Below are positions 11,764-22,360 of a DNA stretch of 64,000 nt, piece by piece. The position numbers and the translations under genes were made by a program. The stretch's first letter is position 1, and each line of letters begins with the position of its first letter. Source of the stretch: Buddleja alternifolia (lineage: Eukaryota; Streptophyta; Magnoliopsida; Lamiales; Scrophulariaceae); contig CM033399.1 in the NCBI GenBank assembly GCA_019426215.1, forward strand, positions 25,429,022-25,493,021, read 5' to 3'. Under the pieces are notes generated by a model that saw nothing but the letters and a program-made list of their open reading frames with translations, was not told the origin of the DNA and searched no databases.

Positions 11764-12519
11764 AATACTAATTCACATGAAGCCACTATACTTAAAATCA
11801 CTATTTATGCACAAAATCAGGAAACTTTCATTTTTATAAACTAGTTAAAATAAGACTATCTAATCAAATCTTGACTATGTAGTTCACATTTCTATTATTT
11901 TAACAAACAACAAAAAATATAAATAGTCATAAATATTAGGGTTTATTCACAGAATTTTACTTACATGGGGAGTCGTGAGGGACCATTCCAAAATCTAGAC
12001 GACGGGGAGGAGCCATTGACTGCAAATGCTTGATTAATACAAAAAATTAGAAAAAAATAAGCAAAACTCATAAAGTGCTAAATATGCTTCAAAACTAAAA
12101 ATCACCTTCGGGAAATTAACAAGTAAGGCTGGGCGAAACAAAATAAAAAAAAATCGATATGATTTACTCCTGTTCTTCAGCTCCTCTCTCTCCTCTTCTT
12201 TCCTGTCTCCAAATCTCTTTTCTCTCTCGATAATGGCGCGTTCTTCCTCCAGTTCTGAGTTTTATAAAAGAAAGGGTGAAATAGTAATTACACTCATTTA
12301 TTTTTATTAAAAAACAAAAAAACAATGAAGTAGCGTTTCTCTTGAGAAAACGCGTTTCTTTAAGAGGGGTTATTTAAGTCTTTTGGCCAAATATTAACAG
12401 GGGCTATTTCGGTCTTTTCACCCTAAAAAACATAACCATCCTTTTAACTTCACACATGGGCAAATTGGCCCCTTTTACCCAAACGACCCACAAAATATAG
12501 TTTATCACAAACTACTTCA
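11764..12519. other. Non-coding flank, no gene seen
   Basis: AT-rich sequence with a CT-rich, leader-like patch at 12170-12230 and a stretch at 12345-12480 with phrases such as GGGGCTATTTCGGTC, typical of terminal repeats of plant DNA elements. I could not find a matching inverted partner, so I do not call an element here. Confidence 0.4.
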
Positions 12520-14015
12520 AGCCTCCTGCTTAACTAAACGTTCAAGCTCCAAAGCTAGCACTCTACAGTCATCCATGTGATGACCAATTTCTCGGTGGTA
12601 TCAATAATAAGGTTTATTTGACTTATTTTGAGAATCACTTCCTGTGCTAGTTGGCCATCGTACTAGGCTTTTATTTCCACCTCCATCAGTTGTTGTGTAA
12701 AACTCCTTGTTGCTGGAAAGGAAGGTCGAAATGATCCTCGACCTCCAGTCACGAGTCCTTGCGAATGCCATTTTTTTAATCCACCATGCTTAAGGTTTCC
12801 TATATTTTCTCCTTCTTTCCTTTCCCTTTTTTGTTTCTGCTCTCCTCATCGATTGAGCAACCTCCATGTTAACATTTTTGTTCACTGGGCTATGCAACTC
12901 ATCAAAATTTCCGACTGATTTTTTAGTTAAGGATTTGAATAAATTCCCCTCACATAAGCCTTGCGTGAAAGCACTCATTTTCAGGTCAGCAGTAGCCGAA
13001 GGAACCTTAAAAGTACCAGCATTAAACCATTTAACATAAGATCGTAAAGTTTCATCGCCTTTTTTCTTTATGTTAAAGAGGCTAAGTGGGGTTTGTTCAG
13101 GTCTTTTGCTGCTAGCGAATTGGTGGAGAAATTTTGTGTTGGACTCCAGAAAGGATTCAATAGATCCTTTAGGTAGCTGGTTGAACCATAATTGTGCTGA
13201 CTTAGTCAGCGTTGTTAGGAACACCCGACATTTAATGGCGTCCGAGTATCTATATAATAAATCATAATTCCTAAAAGTGTACAAGTGATCCTCGGGGTTT
13301 GATGTACTATCGTAGGTCATCGTGAAATAGATTTTGAAATCTTGTGGCATTTCCTCTTACATTATAGAATTAGTAAACGGGATCCCTCGATCCACATATA
13401 CTTTTCCTTCAGCTATCTTCTTTTCCATTTCCTCCATAATTTTAGCCATGAGGTCAGCTTGTTTCTTCTTATTTTTTTGCGCGTCCTCCTAGATTTTCTC
13501 TTGAAGAATGAATTGATTCGAAGCTATTAACCTCCTCATCGAAGTCCTATATTATATTTTTCCTCCTGCCTGGGAGGTAGCATTTCTCCCTGGATTTTCT
13601 CCTGGTGTGTTACATTGGGCAGGATCCTGCCTTCATGGATTCCCTCCTTCTGAAATTCAGTGCGCCACATTTGGCGACCTTCTTAGGCAGGGTATTTCCT
13701 AGGGGGTTCCCCCTCTTCACGTATATTCACCTTTTCAACAAACTCTATTCCCCCTGCTCGTTTTCTAGAGCCATTTTTGGGAGTGAACTCCAAATCAATA
13801 TGAGTATTAGTATTTTTGGGTACTTGCTGTACCGGACTTCTTCCCAACCTACCCAGACCATGTGGATCAGAGCTTTTCTTCGCGGCCTGGATGGCTGCGT
13901 TAATCAGTTCCTGCAATTGTTCCTTGATCAGGTGATAAGTTGGCACAATTTTAGGGAGTTCCATCCTCATAGCTTGCGTTTCGGGTTGCGATGAAATTTC
14001 ATTCCTCCCAACCAA
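12520..14015 (-). pseudogene. Decayed Ty3/gypsy Gag
   Basis: A different Ty3/gypsy gag lineage from the 1-11763 array. The N-terminus is open from 14015 to about 13683 (MVGRNEISSQPETQAM), and the capsid domain lies at 12790-13350 with DHLYTFRNYDLLYRYSDAIK and AQLWFNQLPKGSIESF. After further breaks the frame of GHHMDDCRVLALELERLV, the degenerate zinc-knuckle end, is readable near 12520-12600. Stops and frame changes separate the pieces, so it is dead. No protease or polymerase follows to the left, and its right end abuts a piece of copia LTR at 14043, so it is also truncated. Confidence 0.8.
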
Positions 14016-14042
14016 GACTCCACCCCCATGTACAATCCTATA

Positions 14043-14578
14043 AGATGATTTTATTAATTAATTAAGTTAATGTGTTAATTAATTTCTTAATGGAATTAAT
14101 TATAGAGTTAACATGAATTAATTAGTTATTTAATTAATTAATTTATTGGATAAATAATATTAATTAAATAAATAATTAAAATTAAACCACAAATTGGACT
14201 AAGCCTAGTGGGCATTAAAAACGCCCAATGCATAGGCTTGGTTAGGTTATTTTCTTGTGTAGTATAAATATACTACTTAGTGAAAATTAAACCTAGCCTC
14301 ATTCATTATCTTTCTCTCCAAGTCAAAGTCTTCCACCTCTCTCTCTCTAGCCGTCTTCAAGGGAAGAAAAAGGAGGAATTTTTTGCTTCAATTCTGGCAT
14401 GGTGATTTAGAGACAGTAGTCGTTTTGCTGTTCAAAAGAGGATCACAAAGTTGGTTCAAAAATTCAATTACACGAAGAAAGGTGCACTTTTTGCAAACCT
14501 GATTTGAATACGTAAAATTGGAGATGAACCACCGTGGGATTTAAATTTTTGCTGCTTTTTATATGTAAAAACCCAACA
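14043..14578 (+). mobile_element. 3' part of a copia LTR
   Basis: The sequence from GATGATTTTATTAATT to AAAACCCAACA matches, with divergence, the reverse complement of 53763-54350 and, more loosely, the LTRs at 24765-29785. It includes a TATA-like AGTATAAATATACTACTT near 14258. The left part of the LTR is missing and joins the gag remnant. Right after its CCCAACA end begins a Ty3/gypsy LTR, which suggests the copia element landed in that LTR and then lost most of its body. Confidence 0.7.
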
Positions 14579-15330
14579 CAAAGATCCGATCATCAATCGA
14601 ACATAGGGAGTTTCTTAACTTTAGATTCATCTTTGTCTAAGAACATGAATCTTGTGCTTAGATTTTTCCTTTATGCATATTATGAACTAATTTGTCAAAC
14701 TAGGGCCATGTGAAGGCCATGTTGTTAGTATTGTTATAATAAGATCGTTTTCCATTTCAATTCGTATATTGTTATGTGTTGTGATTTTGTGATTGAATGC
14801 CTTACATATGCTTGATCAACATGTGTTAGAATTTTATGGCTAGGTGAATTATTCGAGAGAAAATTGACTTAGGGTGCAATAATTTCACAACATCACCGAC
14901 CAAATAGGAATTATCCTAGAACTAGATAAAGATTTCCGGGTGAAGTTGTTCGATTGGAATCGAGGAAACTCTAGCTCTTAAATGCATGCTTATTGATTAG
15001 ATCCCCAAATAGACATATTTAGGGGACCGTTATTTAAGCATAGAAAGACTTTCTCGAGACATCGGTTAGCCTTTATCTTAGGAGTTTTCACCATAGCAGT
15101 ATACGTCTAATGAATTGGTAATAATCTTAGGACGACAATACGCAATATGTGCCCGAACTTGAGCCCTAGTTACCTCTCCACCATGGAAGTTTAAATCTCT
15201 TTTTACTCTTGCATTAGCTTTCTCTACATTTCCTTTTAGTTAATCTCTAATTTATCATTGTTCTTAAAATAAAAAACTAGATAACTTGTCCTTGTGGTTC
15301 TTAAAATCATAAGCACGTTAGCTATTAGAG
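14579..15330 (+). mobile_element. Truncated 5' LTR of the plus-strand Ty3/gypsy element
   Basis: Matches 17780-18567 over its whole length (start AAGATCCGATCATCAATC, end GTTAGCTATTAGAG). The first half of the LTR, including its promoter, is absent and replaced by the copia LTR fragment. Confidence 0.8.
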
Positions 15331-15408
15331 ATAGAAACTTCAAGCACCGAGCCTTCCACTCCTACATCTTCTCACCCGGTTGAAGTTCCCTTACCTTCTC
15401 CCCTCTCC

Positions 15409-15852
15409 ATGGGTATAGAGGTAATTAATGTCCATGATGGTAAGTTGTCCTCTACTGTAGGAGATAACATGGTTGTTCGTGATAACTATGAGGTTTTTAA
15501 GCATCCAGTTGATTCTATATTATCTTTACGGATTGATGCTTTCGATCCTTTTAGTGTTGAGCTTTTTCAGGCAAGAAGAACCAATAATCTCCTCGAGTTC
15601 TGCATCATGAATTCCAAGTTTGTCACTTTGATGGGTGAAGGAAAAAAAGCTACTGTCCATAGCTTGGAGAATAGTCCATATCATCACCCGACGCATGGGG
15701 AAAAAAGGATGATAAGGGTGTTGATGGACTTTAAACAAACTTTTGAGCGGATGATTGCTTGGTCCCTACTCAAGCTACTTCGCACAAACACCGGGCCAAG
15801 TTTCATTCTATATTGGAGAGTGAACAAAGCATTTATACGTCATCTTCCTTGA
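15409..15852 (+). pseudogene. Remnant of the segment after the protease
   Basis: A 147-codon frame whose first 50 residues (VHDGKLSSTVGDNMVVRDN, then FKHPVDSILSLRIDAFDPF) resemble the post-protease linker of Athila-like polyproteins and, in position and wording, GKGKLSLRVGD of the minus-strand copies. Catalytic protease residues are not included. The end, YWRVNKAFIRHLP, is followed by a stop and then directly by the hairpin box. The ATG is probably not a native start; the frame is a surviving fragment of a longer Gag-Pro frame. I judge it non-functional. Confidence 0.6.
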
Positions 15853-15895
15853 GCTGACTCGGTAAAGTCAAGCTAATGACTTTAAAAGATCGCTT

Positions 15896-15913
15896 CTTGG
15901 GAAGCAACCCAAG
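15896..15913 (+). promoter_or_regulatory. Conserved hairpin box, plus-strand copy
   Basis: Reads CTTGGGAAGCAACCCAAG: the stem of the box in the minus-strand array is unchanged while one loop base differs. It lies about 45 bp after the stop codon at 15852, the same relative place as in copies A and B. Confidence 0.5.
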
Positions 15914-17056
15914 TTTGTAAGTTTTCTTTTGAGTGTAAGTACTCTCGTCTACACTTTTGAGTGCTTATGGTTGAGTCAACATTGAAGGCAATGTTGAGTT
16001 TAAGTTTGGGGGGTATATGAGTAGTGCTTATCAATTTTATGTATCATGTGATCTTGTTTTTAGTTTAAGCTTGGGGGAATCATTGCTATTGCATGTGTTT
16101 TGTGCTAATTTTTTGAGAAAAATCAAGCATAATAAATTTTTGTTCTAGGATGTTAGCTTGCCAATTGGTGCAATTAGACTTGAGAACTCGAGACAATGGC
16201 ATGATATCTTGTATCCTAGTTCAGAATCAATCTTCCTTGGAGGTCACCAAAGCACCATTGCCTACAAACTGTACTCGTTGAGCTAATTTGAGCTTTGCTC
16301 AAGCCAATCGATAATGAGTTGAATATTAGACCTCGTTCTATTTCGTGGCCTTTGCACTCGGGTGATTAGTTCATAGGAGTGTCTTAACACTTAGCACCCT
16401 AAAACTGTCCGGTTTGGAAGTTGTTGACCCAAAACCCGTTACATGGGTGGCAAAGGAAACCTAAGGGGATAGAACATCGCACGAGGCCTTATGTTGTTAT
16501 GAACTTAAGTTATTTCAAAGTGTGTTAATGCTAATGTAAATTGAATGGAAAGAAACACAATTTTGATCTTAAACTTTTCTATGATTCGATAAGCTTTATG
16601 ATCTATCGAAAGTTGGTAGATATGGGAAATGTTTCCGAATATGGTAGGGATGCTTTTCGATCATAATACCCTAGATCTTATCCCACTACACCCTTTGGAA
16701 ATTGGTTTGATTCTAGGTGTCGAATGAGCTATATCTTCATTTGTGTATATGTTGTTGAACTTTATTGTCATTTAATTCGGGCCATTGCATCATAGTTCTT
16801 ATTTTGATTTGTATTGATTGGTTTGAGCTAAACATCCTTAGATTTTGTGGGTATATAGTATGCAAATACTCACGAGACTATAACTCGTCATTTGAGATAA
16901 CTCAAAGGTTTAAAGGCTTGTTGCACATGCTAAGTGCAATCGTTCACTCCACGAAAGTGAGTTAGGTAGTTTCTTTGTGTTTATCCCTTATTTGAATATG
17001 ATCTCATATCTCATGGCTTTTATTGCTCGAGGCCGAGCAATTGATAAGTTTGGAGA
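15914..17056 (+). other. Non-coding internal tail of the plus-strand element
   Basis: Homologous in reverse orientation to the tails at 1-1409 and 5777-7404: AAACTTAAGC-type purine patches, the ATAATACCCTAGATCTTA phrase, and the TTGCTCGAGGCCGAGCAATT inverted motif just before the purine tract. No gene is seen. Confidence 0.65.
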
Positions 17057-17065
17057 GGGGGGGGG
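17045..17065 (+). promoter_or_regulatory. Polypurine tract
   Basis: A purine-rich tract ending in nine G residues (17057-17065) immediately before the LTR start TAAGAGTC. The TGA expected at the LTR start has been lost. Confidence 0.7.
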
Positions 17066-18572
17066 TAAGAGTCATTTTTACATGTTTTTAAGCCCCTTGC
17101 GTTTGTCTTATGTCTATTTATCACTTGATTCCAACCACTTTAATTCGTGCGTTAAGTGATTTCAAGCCTTAAGTGGATATAATCGAAGAAAGGACGGAAA
17201 AATGACGTATAAAACAAGTTCAGGACAAGATGCTTCGCACCTCCACACCCAAGCGCAGCCCTAAGCATGTCCGGACGCCTGAACAAGCAAGAAATAAGCT
17301 GAAGTTACAGAACGGCGCCTAGGCTCCATTTCTCCATGCCTGGTCGCCACATCTACAACGCTAGAGCACCATTTATATATGTTTAGAGACCGAATTTGAT
17401 AAAGTTTTCTTCTCCAAAGTTGTAGATCTATTTCTTATCTTTATGTGTGAACTTGAATCACTCAAATCGGAGGTCTGTGGAGAAAGTTATAAAGGAAACA
17501 AGATTACTACATTGAAAAGCATGAAAATGGCTCGGAGTTCGCACTGTGGCGCCCAGGCGCCTAGGCATCACCACCACTGTGCCTAGGTGCCATTTCGGTT
17601 ATGCTTGGGATCCGATATAGCAATTTTGAAGAGTATAAAGGCCAAAAATCAAAGGGAAAGAAGAGGGTTCGAATTCTAAGCTAATTTTGGGGATTTCTTG
17701 TGATTGGGACCTCGCTTTTCACAACCTTTGAAGAGCAAGAGAAGAGGGGAAAGAAGATATTGAAGCCTCCATTCAAAGATCCGATCATCAATCAAACATA
17801 GGGAGTTTCTTAGCTTTCGATTCATCTTTGTCTATGAACTCGAATCTTGTGCTTAACTTTTCCTCTATGTATATTATCAACTAATTTGTCAAACTAGGAC
17901 CATGTGAAGGCCATGCAGTTAGTATTGTTATAATAAGATCATTTTCCATTTCAATTCGTATATTGCTATTTGTTGTGATTTTGCGATTGAATGCCTTACA
18001 TATGCTTGATCAACATGTGATAGAATTTTATGCCTAGGTGAATTATTCGAAGAGAAAATTGACTTAGGGTGCAATAATTTCACAACATCACCGACCAAAT
18101 AGGAATTTCCCTAGAAATAGGTAAATATTGCCGAGTGAAGTTGTTCGATTCGAATCGAGGAAACTCTAGCTCTTAAACGCATTCTTAGGATTACATACCC
18201 AAATAGACATATTTCGGGGACCGTTATTTAAGCATAGGAAATCTTTCTCGAGACATCGGTTAGTCTTTATCTTAGGAGTTTTCACCATAGCAATATACGT
18301 CTAATGAATTGGTAATGATCTTAGGACAACAATACGCCACATGTGACACGAGCCCTAGTTACCTCTTCTAGGAAGTTTAAATCTCTTTTTACTCTCATTT
18401 TAGCTTTCTCTACATTTTCTTTTAGTTAATCTCTAATTTACCATTGTTCGTTTTTAAAATAAAAAACTAGATAACTTGTCCTTGTAGTTCGACAACCCGG
18501 ACTTAGTCCATTTCTATTACTACACACGACTAGTGCACTTGCTATATAAGAATGTTAGCTATTAGAGTGTTA
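17066..18572 (+). mobile_element. 3' LTR of the plus-strand Ty3/gypsy element
   Basis: Begins TAAGAGTCATTTTTACATG, the counterpart of the array LTR start, and ends TTAGCTATTAGAGTGTTA, the counterpart of TTAGCTTTTAGCGTGTCA. A TATA-like GAGTATAAAG lies at 17631-17640. The LTR is about 1.5 kb, shorter than the 1.9 kb of the young copies. Confidence 0.75.
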
Positions 18573-18579
18573 GTGGCAC

Positions 18580-18690
18580 ATAAATGGTGGTGTACGACAG
18601 GGCTGGAGGTGGTGGTGTGCAACGGAGGTTGTAGGTGGTGGTGTGCGACGGAGGCTGTAGGTGATGGTGCATGATGATTGCGGTGGGTGA
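18580..18690 (+). repeat. GT-rich minisatellite, period about 26 bp
   Basis: At least two close copies and two degenerate flanking copies of GGTGGTGGTGTGCGACGGAG plus six more bases. It is strongly G-biased on the plus strand. No coding role is seen. The stretch from 18690 to 19020 that follows is unremarkable. Confidence 0.7.
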
Positions 18691-19020
18691 TGTTAACTAG
18701 AGGTAATGCGCGACGGTAGTGGCTCAGTGGCTGGATTTTCTTGGAAGTGTGCAATGGTGGAGGTGTTGACCGACAAAGGTCCGTCCGTGGTTCATAACAT
18801 TGTGAGTCAGCGCACGTGCCTTGAGGTGGTGGGATGCATTTGGCAGACGTTGGTGGTGGGTGTGATGACGATAGGAAATTTTAGGGGGTAGGGTAGGGTT
18901 TATGTAGGAAATCGTATTGATCTGTTGAACCTGAATTTTCGTTCCTCTCTCTATTAATCATTGTTATTTTTAATGGATATTGTTTATTTTTTCATTTTTT
19001 AATTGTATTTTATAACATAT

Positions 19021-19242
19021 TGAAAGAAATAATCGCACATAATATGCGAATTCGACATAATAAATACTTACTAAATGTGAATCTTATCTTGGTCGTTTCA
19101 AAGCCTCTTTCACACGATTTTGATGCCCCAATACGTCTGAAATCTCAATCACGGGGAGAGAGATGCTTTCCATGATCCTAAGTACTTCAAATGGTGAATT
19201 TCCTTTGCCAATATTACACCCATAACCCGTACCCTATTTCCA
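19021..19242 (-). mobile_element. 3' LTR of the degenerate copia element (internally deleted)
   Basis: Matches the right LTR from TGAAAGAAATAATC through CCAATATTACAC and again over CCATAACCCGTACCC, but lacks about 300 bp in the middle. The minus strand shows a purine-rich tract (GTCAGGGGAGACGT) just before its TGGAAATAGGG start. Confidence 0.6.
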
Positions 19243-20551
19243 ACGTCTCCCCTGACAAATGAGGGCTAGACATAATATATATGGTGTAACCATAATGACA
19301 TATTCACAATTTCATACAAACAAATGGATTGTGTGACCAGAGAGCATATTTGATGAGCTTTGAGCTATACATCCGTTAAAGATATATAGCAATTCAATAG
19401 CGAATAGTACAATGACATCATCTCGCTACACCCCAGACATCCTTTTACTATACAAGTCAACATATCTCTTGTGCCTGAAACAATATTCAAAAGCCTACTT
19501 AACTTCTAAACAATTCTATGTATTCACCATTATGTTTAAAACACAAAGTATGACATAATTGGCTGGCCTGTTAATACAATATACGTGTCAGATAAAGATA
19601 GTCTCCCTTTCCACTAGAATCTCTCAACTATATTATAGCTGCTTTCCTAGACATATATGGCATCGCCGAATCATTCATGGCTATTGGTAATATGCTAAAA
19701 TAGCAACAGTAAAATAAAGCTTTAAGAAACAGTTGAAAGTCATATGGGTATAAATTAGGTTAGATAAACCTTTTAGTCTCACACAATGATAAGGCATGGA
19801 TTTTTCTTATTACTCCAACGGTCATAAAAGCACATGTGGTATGAAACGCCTACTACAGTGTTTTTCTTCCTAGTTGGAAGCATATGTCATGTTTAAAAAT
19901 CAAATACACTATACAGATCTTAGTATAAGTGTATCTCAACACATAACTTGAGTTTTCTTATTTTTCGTCCTCTATCAATAACAACCTCAAGATAACTCAC
20001 ATCAAGCTACTAGATAAGTCAATGGATGGTGGGAATCCATTTTGGTTACATAGATTCATAATAGTAATCTCATCTTGATTATCAATCAAGGGGACATCAT
20101 CTCTACGTATGATTTCCTGTCCCACAAAATCAAAAATGTCTCATCTCTGCACATTACTCAATATCCAAGGCGATTGCTCGTGTGTGAGAGCCAATCTCAA
20201 CTTATCAGCCATACTTTTAGACATCGAGTGCATATCATCACAAACATGCTTAGAAAGCTCATCACTCAAACGTCAAACAGTTACGGCATCAATCTCTGTA
20301 AACATCCTTTAGTTAAAAATAAATCACATTCTATGCCATTCTAGAAATCTAACTTGACCAACAAATACATCTCTAAATCAAGGAAAAGCAATAACATTAA
20401 TCACTTCTAAATGCATAGACACTTATAGGAACACCACTAAGTGGTTTACAATGATATCTCTCACAAAATTATATTTTGTTTCTATATTCGATTTTACAGC
20501 AATAGGTCAATAATAAGACCTCATATGTAAGTATTAGCTGGCTGTTTATCA

Positions 20552-20553
<2 letters not shown>

Positions 20554-20586
<33 letters not shown>
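20554..20586. repeat. (AT)n microsatellite
   Basis: About 16 AT dinucleotides without interruption. Confidence 0.9.
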
Positions 20587-20588
<2 letters not shown>

Positions 20589-21605
20589 CACAGCTCCCAC
20601 ATAATTGCTTACAACGCTTATGTGTTATAAAACAAATTAAACCAAACATTATCCCACACTGCAAATATATATGCCACAAATTATATTTTATTTGTGCACA
20701 ATGTTACACAAGTTTGCTGCTTGCTACTTCTAGAGTTAGCATTGTAATAGAAGTAAATTCAGAGGCAGACTCACACTTATCCAAATCCCTTCCTTAAATC
20801 CATACATGTGTATTCTTTCGACAACTTTCTCTCCATACCAAGGAAATTATCTACAGTGTTCGTCAACTATTGTCCAATACCTCGTACTAGAATTGACAAT
20901 ACTTTATGACCCATGTCATAACAAATATTGGAGCGAGTACAAGTCACATTGTACTTCAAGATCCAAAAACAACTATTGGAATATGGTGGTCTAGACATTT
21001 CCATTTGGACTTTCTAGACACATTTTGAGGCTAACTTTATACTATAGGAGTAGTGATGAGCTTATAGGTATCCAATATGAAATTCTAACGTGGATCTTGA
21101 CACTGAGCAAGATTTGCCTATAACAATTTACATGGATTTGACATAAATTCAAATACTTTACTCATCATGTCCTCTACTTCATAAGTTAAAGGAAAAACCA
21201 TTCTCAATGGCTTAACGTACTTCTTCTCATCTTGGCTAATAAGTCATTACCAATAAAGAGATAAAATTTCAAGCATCTTAATGGACTTACGGACAAGAAA
21301 ATAATGATCTACATCTATGAAGAAGAAAACACACGTATAAGATCACATATTCATAAAATCTTATACACCATTATTTTGAAGACAAGATCTGGCCACAAAG
21401 GTTATAAGTTCACAGACTTTACCTACTGACCTTTGTCTCTGGAATCCTCAATGCATTCCCATGTATATCTTTTCAATTACATCTCTATCAAAAACTGCAA
21501 TGTCGTGTCCATTTTTACATAATTCTAAAACTCCAATGTCCATAATAACCAAGAAAATATAATGAACGAAAAATATCGCCACTAGCAAATAAGTTTGTCT
21601 CAAAA

Positions 21606-21618
21606 TATACACACACAC

Positions 21619-21670
<52 letters not shown>
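21606..21670. repeat. Palindromic (AC)n-(AT)n-(GT)n microsatellite
   Basis: An AC run passes through ACAT to an AT run and then to a GT run, making one near-perfect inverted repeat of about 65 bp that could form a hairpin. Short open frames predicted here are artefacts of the repeat. Confidence 0.85.
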
Positions 21671-22128
21671 ACCATTTGCCACTGGGTGAGCTTTGTACCT
21701 CAAAATCGAAATATCAACATCTTAGCAAATTTTGAGAACACATAAAGTTCTCAATATCCTCACGTCTAATGTTGAACTAGAATCCAAGCTTAGTTTGATT
21801 ATATACAATTGGGTGACTGCAACATAGTCATAACACTATAGCTAATAGAAACTTTGTAATTCAAATCTTTAAACCATGCAAAAGATGAAATACCATATTT
21901 TGGCTATGACCTTATCACGAGAGCAATTGCTACCACACAGACAACTATTCTCTCCTCAGAAATTCTCATGAGTTATTGGTGTCATACATGTTTACAGATT
22001 TCGTAAGTTCTATAAATAGTCTTTCATTGCATCAATTCAATCTTCTCAGATAATAAAACAAGACGGAGTCCTACTATGTTGGACTCTATCTAATCTTCCG
22101 AAGAATATTTTGTGTTGATTCAACTTTC

Positions 22129-22360
22129 AACTTGATCACTATGATAAATTTGCCCCCACTCAAATTAGGGAACACAATTCTCTTACGTGATCTATAAGGT
22201 GCATAGCTACTATCTAAATCAGTAAATTTAAGGAAAGGTCACAAATTATGATTAATTTTTTCCTTGATCACTTTGATATATTTGCTCCCACTCAAAATTG
22301 GGAACACAACTCTCTTACGTGATCTATAAGGCACAAAGCCGCTATACGAATCATTAAACC
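22129..22360. repeat. Direct duplication, period about 126 bp
   Basis: Two diverged copies share TTGCCCCCACTCAAATTAGG / TTGCTCCCACTCAAAATTGG and CTCTTACGTGATCTATAAGG. On the minus strand each copy has TTGAGTGGGAGC or TTTGAGTGGGGGC, similar to the polypurine tract seen at 43302-43317. Confidence 0.75.

Larger units (their letters stand above)
14579..18572 (+). mobile_element. Diverged, deleted Ty3/gypsy relative of the 1-11763 array
   Basis: Two related LTR segments (14579-15330 and 17066-18572) flank a 1.7-kb internal region on the plus strand. The LTRs share phrases with the minus-strand array, for example CAAAGTTGTAGATCTAT, and the same LTR start region TAAGAG. The primer site, gag and most of the protease are gone. 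What remains is a post-protease segment, the hairpin box, the non-coding tail and a purine tract. It is therefore an older, deleted member of the same family in opposite orientation. Confidence 0.8.

Noticed and set aside
17655..17675. GGTTCGAATTC, a tRNA B-box-like word
   Set aside because: No A-box, no cloverleaf and no acceptor stem around it; it lies in LTR sequence.
21448..21703. Two minus-strand frames with Tyr-Ile and Cys-Val runs
   Set aside because: Generated by the AT and GT microsatellite.
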